Below, one piece after another: positions 32,170 to 45,128 of a stretch of 64,000 nucleotides of DNA (positions within the stretch are counted from its first letter, which is position 1; each line of letters opens with the position of its first letter). Below the pieces are notes generated by a model. That model saw only the letters and a program-made list of their open reading frames with translations. It was not told the origin of the DNA and made no database searches. The translations under genes and the position numbers were made by a program. The DNA lies in assembly GCA_024760905.1 (NCBI GenBank), contig CM045734.1, positions 42,800,564-42,864,563 of the forward strand, written 5' to 3'. This DNA comes from Plotosus lineatus (taxonomy: Eukaryota; Chordata; Actinopteri; Siluriformes; Plotosidae).

Positions 32170-34650
32170 AGTGCCATTCTTTGTACTCTCATTGATCACG
32201 GCTTTCCACTCTTCTCATTTCCAGACACCATCGATGGTGTTGGTAGGGCTTGATATACGGAACCATGCCGTGAGCCCACCCAGCATGTTCTCTCACTGTC
32301 TCCCGCTATCTGTCTTGCCACAGATCTTTCCAGTGGTTACAGTGTGTTCCATTCTAAACTTTCGCATGATATATCCAAATAATTTTGCTTGGAATCTCCT
32401 GACAGACTTAAAAAGGATCTTGATTGTTTTGGCCTTTCTCAGCACATCTTCATTCTTGATCCTTGTAGGATATATGGAACATCCTATGACAAAAATCACA
32501 TTTCGGTTCCCGCTATCCTCTTCTGACATGGTAATTTTCAATGTTTCATGAATATACATAGGTGTAACGAACCATTTTCTTGATCTTCATAAAGATCCTT
32601 TTGCTTTTCATTACTTTCCCTGACATTTTAAAACCAGCGTTGGCTTGGGAAATCCTACAGATAATTTTGGATGTAACATCTAGCGTCTGTTGTTATTAGG
32701 GTTCCCAGATAAGTACATTTTTCTACTTGTTTCAGTGTCTTTCCCTTTAGAACTTAATTGCCTTTTGGTGTGTTGCTGTTGTTCTTGGTTACTAACACGC
32801 CCTCTGTATTTGTTATATTTACACCTTTTCTAATGTTTTCACTCTCCTCATCAATAATGTTAATCAGGCTTTTAAGGTCTTCTTCTTTGCCTGCAATCAG
32901 AACGGTATTGTCTGCATACCTCAGGTTGTTAATGTTGTGTCCTCCGACTTTGACATCCGACATGCCTTCGGTGTTTCTCACTGTACAAGAAAAAGAATTC
33001 TGGTGATAGGACCCATTCTTGCCTGACACCCCTGTTGATAGATTGGGACTGACTTAGCTCATTATCTAGGCTAATGGCAGCCGTTTGTTGTCAAGGTTGA
33101 CGTCCACAAGGATCTTCATTTTGGCTTTTATGCTTCACTGTATCGAAGACCTTGGTATAGTCAATGAAACACATGCAAATCTTGTTGTACCTCTATAGGC
33201 CTTTCTAATAATGTTCTTAATATGTAAATGTCTGTCTTCCTTTCGGCTTTTTCCCTTTTACTCGGGAGTCGCCACAGCGAATCATTTTGATTCGCATGTT
33301 TAATTTGGCAGAGGTTTTTACGTCGGATGCCCTTCCTGTCACAACCCTTTTAGCAAGGGATAGAAACACGCTGACGGCTTTGCAGCTACTCTTTACGAAA
33401 GTCAGCAATGGTTCTTTTACATGCCTCACACCATAGACAGTGAGAGACATGGCCCGCCTTTGATAACCCAGTTAGCCGCACTGGGGGGACAGTGACAACC
33501 TTGTGGAGAGTGGGACTCGAACCGCCAACCTTTGGATCAGCGATCCAGCGCCCTATACCACTAGACCACCACTGCCCGTTCTTAATATGTAAATATCATT
33601 TGATATTGCCTTCCCTTCAATGAAACCACACTGTTCTTCGGCTATTTCCGGCATTATATTTTTCCTGGCTCTAAGCATCACAATTCTCAAAAGTACTTTG
33701 ATAAAGTGGCTCGTTAAACTGATGATCCTATGCAGTCCACACTTGTTGGCTCCTGGCTTCTTAGGAAGAAATATAACTGTTGATTTAATAAGTCTGATGG
33801 CATGTTTCCTGTATTGTAAATATTGTTGATCAGGGTGGTAATCAAATCTATCTTGTGTTTGTCCAGAGCATGCAACACCTCTATGGCTACCTGACCCTGG
33901 TGCCTTGCCATGCTTTGTTTTCTTTCAGGCATAATGCATCACATCTTGTAAAATAGGTGGTCCTTCAAGGTTGTTTTTGTAGGTGTAATCTTCTTCACTT
34001 TCAGAGTTGTATAGCTCATCTACATACTCTGCTCATCTTTCCATGATTATGTCTTTCTCCATGATGACATTTCAATTGTTTGCCTTTTTATGTCCCAGTA
34101 GTACAACATGATTTATTTCCACAAAGTGTCCAGATCTTCTGGTGCATAGTTTCAGAGTCCCTGATGTAAGACTGCACTATCTTCTTACATTAAGCAACTC
34201 CTCATTTGCCTCTTGCACTTGTTTTTGAGCTCCCTGTTTATGTTCTTGCTTCTTTGCAGGCAGAGTTTCATTTGCCACAATGATAAGACACTTCTTCAAG
34301 TTGATCCAATCTTGAAATACTTCAAACCTGTTCTTCACTTTGCCAGTGTACTGAGTTCTGAATGCTTCATTGTTTCGCAGAAGGGATGTATCCAGTTGTT
34401 TTCTCCTTTTAGATATTTTCAGTATTTTCAAACGCAGACATATATTTGATACCACCGCATGATGATCACTATTGTAGTCTGCTCCAGGATATATCTTGCA
34501 TAATGTAATTACATTTCTAAATGTCTTCTTGATTAAAATAAAATATATTTGGTTTCTATACTTGCCCCTGGACTTTGCAAGTTGCCAGACTTTTTGAATG
34601 TTGCTTAAAAGGTGTTTCCAATTGTATAGTCCTTGGTATGAGCCCATTTC
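32170..34650 (-). mobile_element. Second LINE lineage (RTE/BovB-like), decayed, split by a SINE
   Basis: - strand frames read, in 5' to 3' order: an endonuclease end with PGADYNSDHHAVVSNICLRLK (34647-34177), a segment KIDLITTLINNIYNTGNMPS (33932-33714), a reverse transcriptase catalytic box NLRYADNTVLIAGKEEDLKS (33029-32754) and a C-terminal piece RNEDVL-type with HTVTTGKICGK (32559-32293). The SDHH endonuclease motif and the YADN variant of YADD set it apart from the RTE family at 15056-18208. Stops and frame changes are frequent. A SINE at 33230-33577 interrupts it. Confidence 0.72.
33230..33577 (-). mobile_element. tRNA-derived SINE (family A), RTE-like tail, inside a LINE
   Basis: A perfect 17-bp duplication 'gttcttaatatgtaaat' flanks it (33213-33229 and 33578-33594). 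Full head, body and tail are present. It is a recent insertion into the older LINE. Confidence 0.92.
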
Positions 34651-35913
34651 AGGAACATCTGACCTGTGTCGTTCCTTTCTCCCAGCTCAAAAAAAAAACA
34701 AAAAAAAAACTGTATCCTCAGAATTGCCTAAATGGACAGTGTACCAACACTACGGAGCTTCATCTTCCCTTAGATTGTACCATTAGCAAAAGCCAAGGCA
34801 AAAAAGCATTTAACCATGCTTGGAGCTCTGACACGCACTACCACCTTGAGCCAGGTTGGAGCTGGGAGCAATGTGGCTCAATGCTCGCCAAAACTCCAGA
34901 GACTAGAGCCTTGCCACCAGATGTAGTTTAACATCATATCTAAGACGTATAAAAAAATTCTGAATTTATTTTCCCTTAAATGTCATCCCACTATGTATAG
35001 TACCACCTTATTATAAACTTCAAAGCAAATGTACAAAATAAATATATTATGCACTTCACTTTTATTATCATGGTCACTTCACAGCTCCAGAGACCAAGCA
35101 TTATATCTTTGTTGTGTTTCAGTTTTCCGGGAGGGGGTTCCCCCTCTGGGTTCCGCTCTGGGTTCTGTAGTTTCCTTTTAGCTCTCAAGTCATTTGTGTG
35201 CATTTTGATAAATTATCTCATTTTTGAATATCAGTGTGTACAGTATGCCATCCAATGATTATTCTTACACCCATTGTTCCCCATAAGCCAGAAAGGGTTA
35301 AAACGGTTAATTAAGATAAATTATTAAATAAATGGTAGCATGAGTAGGTTATTTTAAAATGTTAAAACATCATTCATGATACTTGTAAACAACATCGAGA
35401 AAACAAAGAAAACTTAAAAAGCTTAGCAGTCATTCCATGTTCTTTTTGTTCCACATGAAACGTCCTTTAAAAACTCTTCTGATACATAACAGATATGTCC
35501 TAAAAGCCTCTTTTGTTCTGGAAGCTTTTTAAAAGAAACTGCCTCTTGCTGCAGTCACTCATACTGTGAATGTGCATTTGTTGACTATTAAATGTCTGGC
35601 ATTGACATGTTGGTGCAATAAGACAAAACCACTCATCTTCAACAAAATGGCTAAATTCATGTTAGGTTAAGAGCATCACCTTGGAAGACAAAAGCAAAGA
35701 AACAATTTTAGTGATTATAGCTTGTCACTGAGTAAAATGTTGGCAGATGCCACCGAGTGGTAACCAAGTAAGAGACATGTGCCAGGAATCAAGAAAAAAG
35801 GTGTCATTTGTCACCTTTAGCTTCACATAATATGTGCAGTAAGTTTGTATTTACAGATTAGGATATGGTTATCTACACATAAAAATTAGCAGCTGAACAA
35901 CTCACATGACTGT
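34651..35913. other. edil3: Intronic stretch, no gene seen
   Basis: Open frames such as 34575-34931 are short and partly A-run based. Nothing resembles a domain or exon. Confidence 0.45.
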
Positions 35914-36101
35914 TAGAGCTGGGTATTGCCTAGATGTTGCAATTTCTAGCATGTATTGCGATATGTATTGCGATATATTGCAAGAAGGACTCTAAATTAA
36001 AAGTGAGCCTGTTCTTGACAGTATTTATTCTTTATTTCAAAAGGAGAAATCAACAACATTGAAAATTATTGTTTTTAATCATTAAAATAAAAGTCCTAAG
36101 C

Positions 36102-36103
<2 letters not shown>

Positions 36104-36190
<87 letters not shown>
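36104..36190. repeat. (TA)n microsatellite
   Basis: Pure TA run immediately 5' of the Rex3-like LINE fragment. A second TA run (36873-36948) lies immediately 3' of it. Confidence 0.95.
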
Positions 36191-36193
<3 letters not shown>

Positions 36194-36874
36194 GATCAGT
36201 ACCTCCAAGTCTGAGGCCATGGTTCTCAGTCGGACAAGAGTGGAATGCACCCTCCGGGTTGGGAATGAGGTCCTGCCCCAAGTGGAGGAGTTTAAGTATC
36301 TTGGGGTCTTGTTCACGAGTGAGGGAAGGATGGAGCGAGAGATTGACAGACGGATTGCTGCAGCCTCTGCTGTTAAGCGGTGTCTGTACCGGTCCGTCAT
36401 GGTGAAAAAGGAGCTGAGCCGCAAGGCGAAGCTCTCAATTTACCAGTCGATCTACGTTCCAACCCTCACCTATGGTCACGAGCTTTGGGTAATGACCGAA
36501 AGAACAAGATCACGGATACAAGCGGCTGAAATGAGCTTCCTTCGCCGGGTGGCGGGGTTCTCCCTTAGAGATAAGGTGAGAAGCTCTACCATCCGGGGAG
36601 AGCTCGGAGTAGATCCGCTGCTCCTCTGCATTGAGAGGGGCCAATTGAGGTGGCTTGGGCATCTGGTCAGAATGCCCCCCCGGACGCCTCCCTGGTGTGG
36701 TGTTTCGGGCATGTCCAACCGGGAAGAGACCCTGGGATCGACCTAGAACACGCTGGAGGGACTATGTCTCTTGGCTTGTCTGGGACCGCCTCGGTGTCCC
36801 CCCGGGAGAGTTGGAGGAGGTGGCTGGGGAGAGGGACGTCTGGACCTCTTTGCTTAGGTTGCTGCCCCCGCGAT
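36191..36874 (+). mobile_element. Rex3-like LINE, 5'-truncated, between two TA arrays
   Basis: The + frame reads [18 protein letters not shown], then FKYLGVLFTSEGRMEREIDR, ALTYGHELW-type motif (TYGHELWVMTERTRSR) and GQLRWLGHLVRMPP. This is the part of the polyprotein after the reverse transcriptase in fish Rex3-type (RTE clade) LINEs. A frame change at about 36675-36690 shifts the end, which continues as LLRLLPPR at 36850. The catalytic reverse transcriptase is missing. Confidence 0.75.
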
Positions 36875-36899
36875 ATACATATACATATATATATATATC

Positions 36900-36945
<46 letters not shown>

Positions 36946-38102
36946 TCATAAAAATGTAATGTTTTAATTTTTGGCACAAACAGTACCACTAAAATAGAAT
37001 TGCATATTAAGCAAGATAAGCTATTTAAACATATTAAATACACATAGCAAACATTAGAAGTGCATCTAGTGCTTTTATTAGCATGTTGTGAGGCATTAAT
37101 CATTAGTGCATGCATATTAAATGTTTAATGTGGGATTAAAGGTGGAGCATCATCCGCACATGCGCTGAACTGTATCCAGCCCGACTAGACCTCATCAGAC
37201 CAATGACCCTATGAGCAGTAGATTGATATATTTATATCTAACAATATTAACATTACATGTATATACGTATATTAATGCCATCATAGCGGTGTGCATAGGC
37301 CTGCTGGGTACGTGCCGCACGTATAACACTTACAGTGACACTGATGGCTCAGAAAAGTCCGTCAAACTTTCAAACTTTACAATAATAACATACAATATTG
37401 TTTATAATATAAATCACATTAATATTATCAGTATGCTGGAGAGAAGCGGAAGTGGGGCTGATTTGGAGCATGTTGAGCCTGAGGCTGAGTCCACAAGTTG
37501 TGACATAATTTTTATTTTTTTATTTTTTTGTCAGAGTCGACAGATATTATTGCCATGTTAAGCCAACAAAAAAAAACATGCATGGTTAATGTGCCTTGTT
37601 GGCGATCAGGTTCATGACATCGCTTCCCTCTTTTGCTCATTTTAAAATAAATGTTTAAGCGAATCTCTAGACACAGTACATCAGTCAATTTCTGAGCAAT
37701 TAGCAACATGAACCGTGGTTTTGTTTTTAGAGATAATTTTTGTATCCTGTATACAAACAAATTCTATTGACTGAAAGCCTTCATGACATCCGCACTGCCC
37801 AATCACAGCATGGCTCTTATTATACCTGGCTCTCCACACACTGTAGATAAGAGGACAGAAACACGATTGTGTCAGGATTTCATGTCAGAACCTCTGCGGT
37901 CACCATTTTCTTTTCAACAAAAGCATTACTTCCAGTTCTATTAGCAGGAATAGCCGAAGTTTTTTTTTTTTTTTTTTTTACTGTTCCGAAGTTTTCCAAA
38001 TCCATGTCAAAAAACGGTTTTGCTTCAGACTATCGCAATACGTATTGTTTGCATGTTAGAACCGGTTTAAACCAATAAACCGTTTTTATTACGCAGCTCT
38101 AG

Positions 38103-39030
38103 TGACTGTGTCATGGACAAATCATGCATTCATTATCTACCCAAAATTGGCCAAGAAAGTTCATTTTGAGCTTTAAAATTTTTGTGACCAGTAACCTTAC
38201 TGACAAGGAAATAAATGTGACCACTAACATGATTAAAGGAAATTACTTACCCCATTGAGCAGGTACGCGGCCTTCCCACTGTCCCATAGAGTTTAGACAT
38301 GCATGTTGCCCATTGAACAAGGTCAGGCTCCTTCTATATAGTTTATGGACTCTGGAAAGTACCTTTCTATTTAGGCCTATAAGAAATTATTTAGATAATA
38401 AAAACATTATACATGTGGACACAATAAGGCACCAATGTCTAAAAACCTCAAGGCTTCCATTTGTATCCATGAAAAAGTTCCTTTAAGTAATATAAGGCAA
38501 TCGTAGTTAGCTGTGTGCATTAATAAAGATTAAAGTAAACAAAATTTCGGTAATACGTTTGTGCCCTTGACAAAAATCAGGAAATAGTTGTTCATATTTT
38601 GGCTTTGAACTGTTTTCCCCTCACTGGCTGTGCTCTTGGATACCAATATATCTTACTGCAGTAGCAAGCAGAGACATTACACAATGTACTTTACGCTGAA
38701 TTTATTTCTCAGTATTTCAAATAATTGAATGTTTATAATTCTGAAACCATCTGTTATCCATTCATGTTATTAAAACTATTGTACAATCAGAAAGATACTG
38801 TAGTCACTCAGCGAATGAGCATAGTGCTGATTTAATACATAAACGTTTCCTTGTCAGTTGGTAAATCGACACATCTAACACCAAATCTGCTTGTCCTGTG
38901 CACCTGAACTACTGATTTGTCCATGTATTAATCTAGTTTATTTAAATTCACAAATTTAAATTACTTAACCTTCACATAATTATCATTCAGAGAAAATAAC
39001 CTCAACTTGTTTGTTTTTTGTCTTTCCAAG
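38103..39030. other. edil3: Intronic stretch leading to the C1 exon
   Basis: No repeat recognised. It ends with the acceptor 'ttgtctttccaag' at 39018-39030. Confidence 0.6.
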
Positions 39031-39212
39031 AATGTTCTGGCCCACTAGGTATGGAAGGAGGCATCATCTCCAACCAGCAAATCACGGCCTCTTCGACCCA
39101 TCGTGCTCTATTTGGCCTACAGAAATGGTACCCCTACTTCGCACGCCTCAACAAAAAAGGACTGGTAAATGCCTGGACGGCTGCTGAAAATGACAGATGG
39201 CCCTGGATTCAG
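39031..39212 (+). CDS. edil3: edil3 exon: first part of discoidin domain C1
   Basis: Two bases complete a Lys codon begun by the EGF3 exon, then 60 codons follow. The exon encodes [20 protein letters not shown] and continues through [18 protein letters not shown] to NDRWPWIQ. This is the start of the F5/8-type C (discoidin) domain C1, including the first Cys of the domain-closing disulfide and the spike-like hydrophobic regions. In EDIL3 the C domains bind phosphatidylserine and matrix. It uses a phase-1 acceptor and leaves in phase 0 at CAG|GTAAAA. From memory it is nearly identical to tetrapod EDIL3, with only conservative changes. Confidence 0.95.
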
Positions 39213-39379
39213 GTAAAAGATGAATAATATGACACTGGACATGGACAAAGTCATTGAATGAAAGTAAAAGTTTACAATGTGCTTTTATTAGAAAAGTTAA
39301 TTCCGTAAGGGTTAGGAGCAGCTTCAACCATTCAAGTTCACATTCAAACATATGGTCAATTTGAGTTCGCAAAGTAATA

Positions 39380-39622
39380 CAGTGGTACCGCACTTCACGA
39401 AATTAATTATTTTCAGAGCTTTTTTCGTAACCTGCATTTTTCGTAAGTTGAACCGCATATTACGTGACTCGTTCCAAGGCTCCCAATACTACCCTCTAAA
39501 CCCTTTAACAATTATAAAAGCATACCTTTTAAGACCTCCTTCTGCTTCAATATCGTACCGATGGTAGACGGGTTTGGCCATATTCCTTTGTGATATCACT
39601 CGAGCCCGTTTCTTCTTCTCAC

Positions 39623-39671
<49 letters not shown>

Positions 39672-40148
39672 TGCGTGTGTTGACCATGTCTTCTTAGCAG
39701 AATTATAATCTTACAAATGTTTATGGAAGGTTAAAAGCCTGAGTCAAGAAATAAAGCATAAAACAACAGTAACTCTGTCCTTTACACGAAAAGCATCATG
39801 GTGGATTCAGCTCTATAATAGGCAGTGGGAGATAGATGCGTCATTCCTCCTAGGCAATGAGATCCCTGCCCAAGATGGCGCTCGAGTGAAGGCTACATGA
39901 ACTGACAACTCAGTTGTTAGCCAATGGGAGGCCAGCGGGGCGGGATGTTTGAACATCATTGATGGGAGAGCAGCTCGTGCATTGTTTGAATGGTGCATTT
40001 TAATGGTTGAATGACACGTTTGAATTTTTAAGAATGCGCTTTCGTAATGTGAACTTGTTTTGTATCCTGAGACAAAAAAATGAGGAAAATGCTTTTCGTA
40101 ACCTGCATTTTTTGTTTGGTGAGACTTTCGTAGGGTGAGGTACCACTG
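39380..40148 (-). mobile_element. Tigger-like element, 769 bp, complete ends
   Basis: Termini are 'cagtggtaccgcacttcac' at left and 'tagggtgaggtaccactg' at right, with TA on both sides (39378-39379 and 40149-40150). The interior includes 'cttcaatatcgtaccgatgg', 'tttggccatattcctttgtg' and a (GT)n at 39624-39665. The - strand of this part is a frameshifted relic of the pogo-type helix-turn-helix (compare 53098-53388). The element has no catalytic domain. Confidence 0.85.
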
Positions 40149-41327
40149 TATAATCTGCATGGTATTGGATAGTGGAAACTGACTACCATGAGGAAATCCT
40201 TACAGGCATTAGGACAATACAAAAAATCTAAATAGAAATGCCCTGGTCTATAATGAGGTAAAAGTGCCATCCACTGCAGAGTACTGGTGCCCAACTTGCT
40301 TTTATTTAAGCTAAAATAGTTAAACAATCATTCAGAATGCTACCATAGTTATAACAAGAGTTTAAAATTGTTAGTTTGTGATGACAATATACACATTTTC
40401 AAGTCTTTTCATCTTCTCCAAAGGATCACCAAAGCCAGAACATTTTTTTCTCTTGTAATCTGGATGCATGCTGGACGTAGAAACTTGAAAAAATCTGTCG
40501 CTCCTGAACATTACCTATATCTTTATAAGTGTTATGATAATGTAGCAGTGCCTTACTTTCACAGTAATGCTGATCATAGGTATCCTCATAAAAACTTATA
40601 TATAGAGAGAGCTAAGACATAGATCAATATGTACATTGCCTTTATCACTGCTCAACATTGGAAGTACATAGGTAGGATATTATTAATTTGCTGCAACTTT
40701 GTTTTCTTGTACAGTATTTTTGCTAGTGTTTCTAAAACCTTACAGTGGAGTTCTTTTTTTTTTTTTTCACATGGAATTTAGAATGTGTTTTCTAACTGCA
40801 TGAACATTGTCAGTGAATCTCGTTGAGTTGATTGATCGATAGCGATGTTGTGGAACTGACAGTTCAACATAAGAATGCATATCAATGTTGTGCTACAGTC
40901 TTTTCTCTAGATCATTTAGTATTCTTTGAATCTATCTGCAGTTGAGAACATTTGATTGATATGCTAGACAATCACAGTAAAGGGATGTCTCACTCCATTT
41001 ACTTTCATTTCCACAATGGGTGGTGCCCTGTGGAACTCTGATTTATTTCCTTAAATACATTCCAACATGCTCTGAGACTGAATATCCTTGAATGAATAAG
41101 AGTTCTTGGTCAAAAAAAAACCTTCTCCCTAGCAATGCAGCACTGCATGAAAGTTTGAACATTAAGTTAAAAAAAATAAATACATATTCTCATTCTTACA
41201 AAAGCATGATTTGATTTTACTTATTGAACCCTTAAGGGTTGAGGTTATAATTGTCTGTTTATGACTACTTTTGATTTTACATTTATATGTTACTTGAAAA
41301 AAAAAAAAATGTATGGCCTCGTTTGGT

Positions 41328-41364
<37 letters not shown>

Positions 41365-41861
41365 TATTGTAGCAATACTAAAATAATGCAAGAAACACAA
41401 AATCCAAGTAGAATTGTTTTTTCTTTCTTTTTTTTACTGTGAAGACCACAAACATGTTAAATGAAACATTTTTAAAAGTGAGACTGAAATATATATTGTA
41501 CATTTAACAACAACAACAACAAAAAATATGTACAAAATTAGCAATAGCATTTGCAGGGTGTTGTCTATTTGATGCCCCACGATGCCCCCCCTCCTTTTTT
41601 TTTGGCTGGCATCATGATGTGTAAACTGCCACTGCAGGATGTTAAATTAATGATATTCAATTATTAATCATAACTGTGAGTTTCTTTGGCCTCTCAACCC
41701 CATTAAAAACGTCTGCACATCTGGGGCAAGTTGAAACTAAAATCACGTTTTTGTCCTCTGTCATGTTAAATCGTCCATGTGATTTTGGACGCACTGGCGC
41801 GTCCAACAACTCTTAGTCATTAAACTTTTGTACTTATAATTGGATTGTCATCATAGTGTTT
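40149..41861. other. edil3: Intronic stretch, no gene seen
   Basis: Poly(T) at 41329-41361 and an A-run at 41291-41301 are the only landmarks. No exon-like sequence. Confidence 0.5.
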
Positions 41862-41988
41862 CGGCTCTGCGATGGCCTGACTAGCTGGCCAGGGTGTACT
41901 CTGCACTCACCCAGAGTCAGTGAAGATGAACACCAGATAGTCCCTGTGACCCTAATTAGGTGTAAGCGGTTCAGAAAAAGAATGAATG
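41862..41988 (+). mobile_element. SINE (family A) tail fragment, L2-like tail
   Basis: 'gcgatggcctgactagctgg' through 'cctaattaggtgtaagcgg' with a GAAT-type end. The head and body are lost. Confidence 0.65.
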
Positions 41989-42325
41989 GGGCAGCCATGA
42001 CCTAATGGTAAGAGAAGTAGCTTTGAGAACAAAAGGTCACTGGTTTGATTCCTGAACCAGCAGGGGAAAAAAAAAAATAAATAAAGTGTGGTGGTGGTGG
42101 GGGCAGTGAGTGGCACCTTCCCTTCCTCCAAATGCATGGTTGAAGTGCTTTTGAGCAAAGCACCTAACCCACAACTGTTCTCTGGGTGCTGCAGTGTGTG
42201 ACAGCCCACTGCTCGGAGTGTATGTGCTCACTGGTAATGTACTTTGAGTGTGTGCTCACGCTGGTTAAATGCGGAAACTAAATTTCCCTTGTGGGATTAT
42301 TACAGCAGATCAAAATCAAATCAAA
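41989..42325 (+). mobile_element. SINE (family D), tRNA-headed
   Basis: The head 'ggcagccatgacctaatgg' and B-box-like 'ggtttgattcc' are followed by a body with 'gagcaaagcacctaacccac'. The 3' end is 'aatttcccttgtgggatta'. A second copy lies at 53868-54080 on the - strand. Confidence 0.6.
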
Positions 42326-42543
42326 AATATACTCCTAACATAGTGGCGCTACATAAATTAAGAAGTAATGACTGCTGTGGACTGTCTAGTGCACACCTAT
42401 AATATATTGATTTAAAAAATATAGATTAATGATTGTAAAAATGTGTTTCTGTAAAAAAAAAAAAAAAAAGTGAAATACAGCAGAAGCAATGGAAAAGTTC
42501 TTGTTTACCAAAATATTATGTCCCATTACCTAAAGATTTTGTA

Positions 42544-42684
<141 letters not shown>

Positions 42685-43161
42685 CTCCCTGGAAGGGAGG
42701 TCATTCATGCATTTATGTTCTGAAATAAAATATTCCTCATTGATTTTGGTATCAATAAGTATTGAGGCTTTTAGGCTTCTATGAGATAATTTAATTTGTT
42801 GTTTGGTGTTCTATCAATAAAAAGTACTACCTTTCTTATACATATATATTCATTATATAGTTTTCAAATCACTGTGTATACAGTCAAGGCATCAATAACA
42901 CACTGAAGAAAATCCCTATCCACCTACTTGTATGGGTGAGCTCCTAGATGCCTTTGATTGATTAAAGATTGAGTGTCAGGGAAGCAAGCTCATGCCATAT
43001 CTCCCTCCCTAAGTATTAGCCCAATTAGCTCCTGTGGGCTTTCAGCCACAAATCACAGTGTGCATCAATCCAGCCTTTTGAAATTCTTTAATGGTACTAG
43101 CACACTTACGGCTTTGCCACTTAAGTGTCCATAAGGCTCAATTTTAAGAGTTAATAAAATA

Positions 43162-43915
43162 CAGGCAGTCGTCGACTTACGACCGCTTTTGGTTCCGATA
43201 GACCGGTTGTAAAGCATTCTGGTTGTATGTCGACTTTCCATCCAAATACACTCATGCCAAACAAAAACAGATGAATAAATCTTGCGCATTTAAATCTATA
43301 CATCTATTTTCAATTCCAAATCACTGTGGTGCGCAGCGGAGAGCCAATCCTTTCTGTACTCCAGTGTGTGGGCGGGTCCGATAGCTTCAAACTCCAATTT
43401 TATTGGATTATAACAACAGACTGTGCGTGTTCTTTTTGAGTAAAGAGATAAATTTCCCTCGTTTTGATCGGCTCATTTCCACGAAGCCAAGCACGGCTGG
43501 CAAGCAAACACAAAAGGACAGACAAGGAAAAACTTCAACCCGCAGACCAGCTGATTGCCAAAACTTGTGATTTGCTTCCTGTCACATAAACACTGCAGCG
43601 TGTGAGTCCAATGAAATTAGAGTTTTAAGGTATCAGACCCGCTTGCACACAGAAAGGATTGGCTCTCCGCTTCGCGCCACAGTGACGTGGCATTGAAAGT
43701 AGATGAATAAATTTGCTCTGAGCTCTGAGCAGTTAGAAAGTGAAGCTGCATCATCTCCTGCTTGGCCTTTTAAGATGCTGGTGCTGCCAGCAGCGCAAAC
43801 AACTGTCGTACGCAACACTCGCACTGCACTGCCATGAATCATGCTTCATGACTTTTGCAGTCGTAAAGTTGATCAGATGTAACGACGTAATAGGCCATAA
43901 CTCGACGACTGTCTG
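43162..43915. mobile_element. Tigger-type MITE, 754 bp (CAGGCAGTCGTCGACTTACG ends)
   Basis: The left end 'caggcagtcgtcgacttac' is mirrored by the right end 'aactcgacgactgtctg', and TA flanks both sides (43160-43161, 43916-43917). Inner segments are also inversely related: 'agagccaatcctttctgt' at about 43339 against 'acagaaaggattggctct' at about 43648. There is no coding capacity. Confidence 0.82.
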
Positions 43916-43917
43916 TA

Positions 43918-44732
43918 CATCTGTAAAATTTTGATTTTCATTTTTTATAGTAAAGACCAAGTTTGTTAACCACTGACAGCATATTTTATTAAACATTAAT
44001 TCTTGCTAAGTGATTCTGAAACATGTGGTTAGTTTTAAAATTGTACACTACATAGATGCCAAATGCTTAGTAATGGCTGTTCATTGTGGGGCAATATTCA
44101 TTACGGGGCACAGGGAAAGGACCAATACAAAAAATAAAAAAAAATAAAAAATAAATGCTGAAAAGCTAAATGTCGATGATATGACCTCCCAATGTCATTT
44201 AACCTTTAAACTAATGCAGCTTTAAAAGCCGAGTCTAGTTAATTACTTTTTTATATGTTTAAAGGTAGTCCAGGTAATCCTGACACAAACCTGAGAAGAA
44301 TTTTGTGAATTGATTTTTAAAAAGTACAAACATAGCAAGATATTACTTAGCATTAGACTCATGGGCGAAAAAGTCAAAAGAAGATGAAGTAAATGGAACA
44401 AGGTACATGAAATACTTATTATGTTTGTGTGACTTTAATGAGGCCATGTGGGGGAGGGTTAAGTGCTGTGGAACAGTGTACCTTGTGAATTGTGGGAGAA
44501 TAGGTAGGCAGGCTTAGGGCAGTATGCTCAGGTCATCGCAGTATGACCACATGAATGGAACATCCTGTGCACACGATGGGTTAAAGTGTAAAACACTCGT
44601 TTTGCGCTTTTGTTTTTATGTCTGGCTTTGTTTATGGAGTCCATGGCAACTAAAGTCCACAGTCACAACTAAAGCAATGAATGAATGAAGTATCCAACAA
44701 ACAAATTAACATAATTTACACTAATTAATGAG
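43918..44732. other. edil3: Intronic stretch, no gene seen
   Basis: Unique-looking sequence with an A-rich run at 44130-44155. Confidence 0.45.
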
Positions 44733-45108
44733 AGGGCAGTGATGGACTGGTGGTATAGGTGCTGGATCACTGATCCTAAGATTGGGGGTTCAAGCCCCAA
44801 TCTCAGCAGGTTGATACTAACCCCCACCCCGACCCCCCCATACTACCCCTCCCGATACTAAACTACCCTAACATGCAGCTAACTGGGTTATCAAAGGCTG
44901 GTCATGTCTCTCACTGTCTGTGGTGTGAGGCTCACGTAAAAGAACCATTGCTGACTTTCGACAAATAATAGCTGCAAAGCTGTCAGTGTGTTTCCGCCCC
45001 GCGATGGCCTGACGAGCTGCCAAGGGTGTACTCTGCCTTCGCCTGGAGTGGGATGGGCGACAGCCTGCACGCGACCCTAATTAGGATTAAGTGGTTACAG
45101 AAAATGAA
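44733..45108 (+). mobile_element. tRNA-derived SINE (family A), L2-like tail
   Basis: Head 'gagggcagtgatggactgg'. There is a C-rich expansion at about 44820-44870. The tail is 'gcgatggcctgacgagctgc' to 'aattaggattaagtggtta'. It lies 20 bp from an opposite-strand copy with the other tail. Confidence 0.78.
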
Positions 45109-45128
45109 CCGATGTACCACTGAGAAAG

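Larger units (their letters stand above)
35914..38102. mobile_element. hAT-like non-autonomous element
   Basis: Ends are 'tagagctgggtattgcc' at 35914 and the complement of 'taattacgcagctcta'-type sequence at 38088-38102 (12 of 13 matching). The 8-bp flanks, 'atgactgt' on the left and 'gtgactgt' on the right, differ at one position and suit the 8-bp hAT target duplication. Inner ends also carry related 'attgcgatatgtattgcga' / 'tatcgcaatacgtattg' stretches. A Rex3-like LINE and TA arrays are nested within. Confidence 0.6.
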
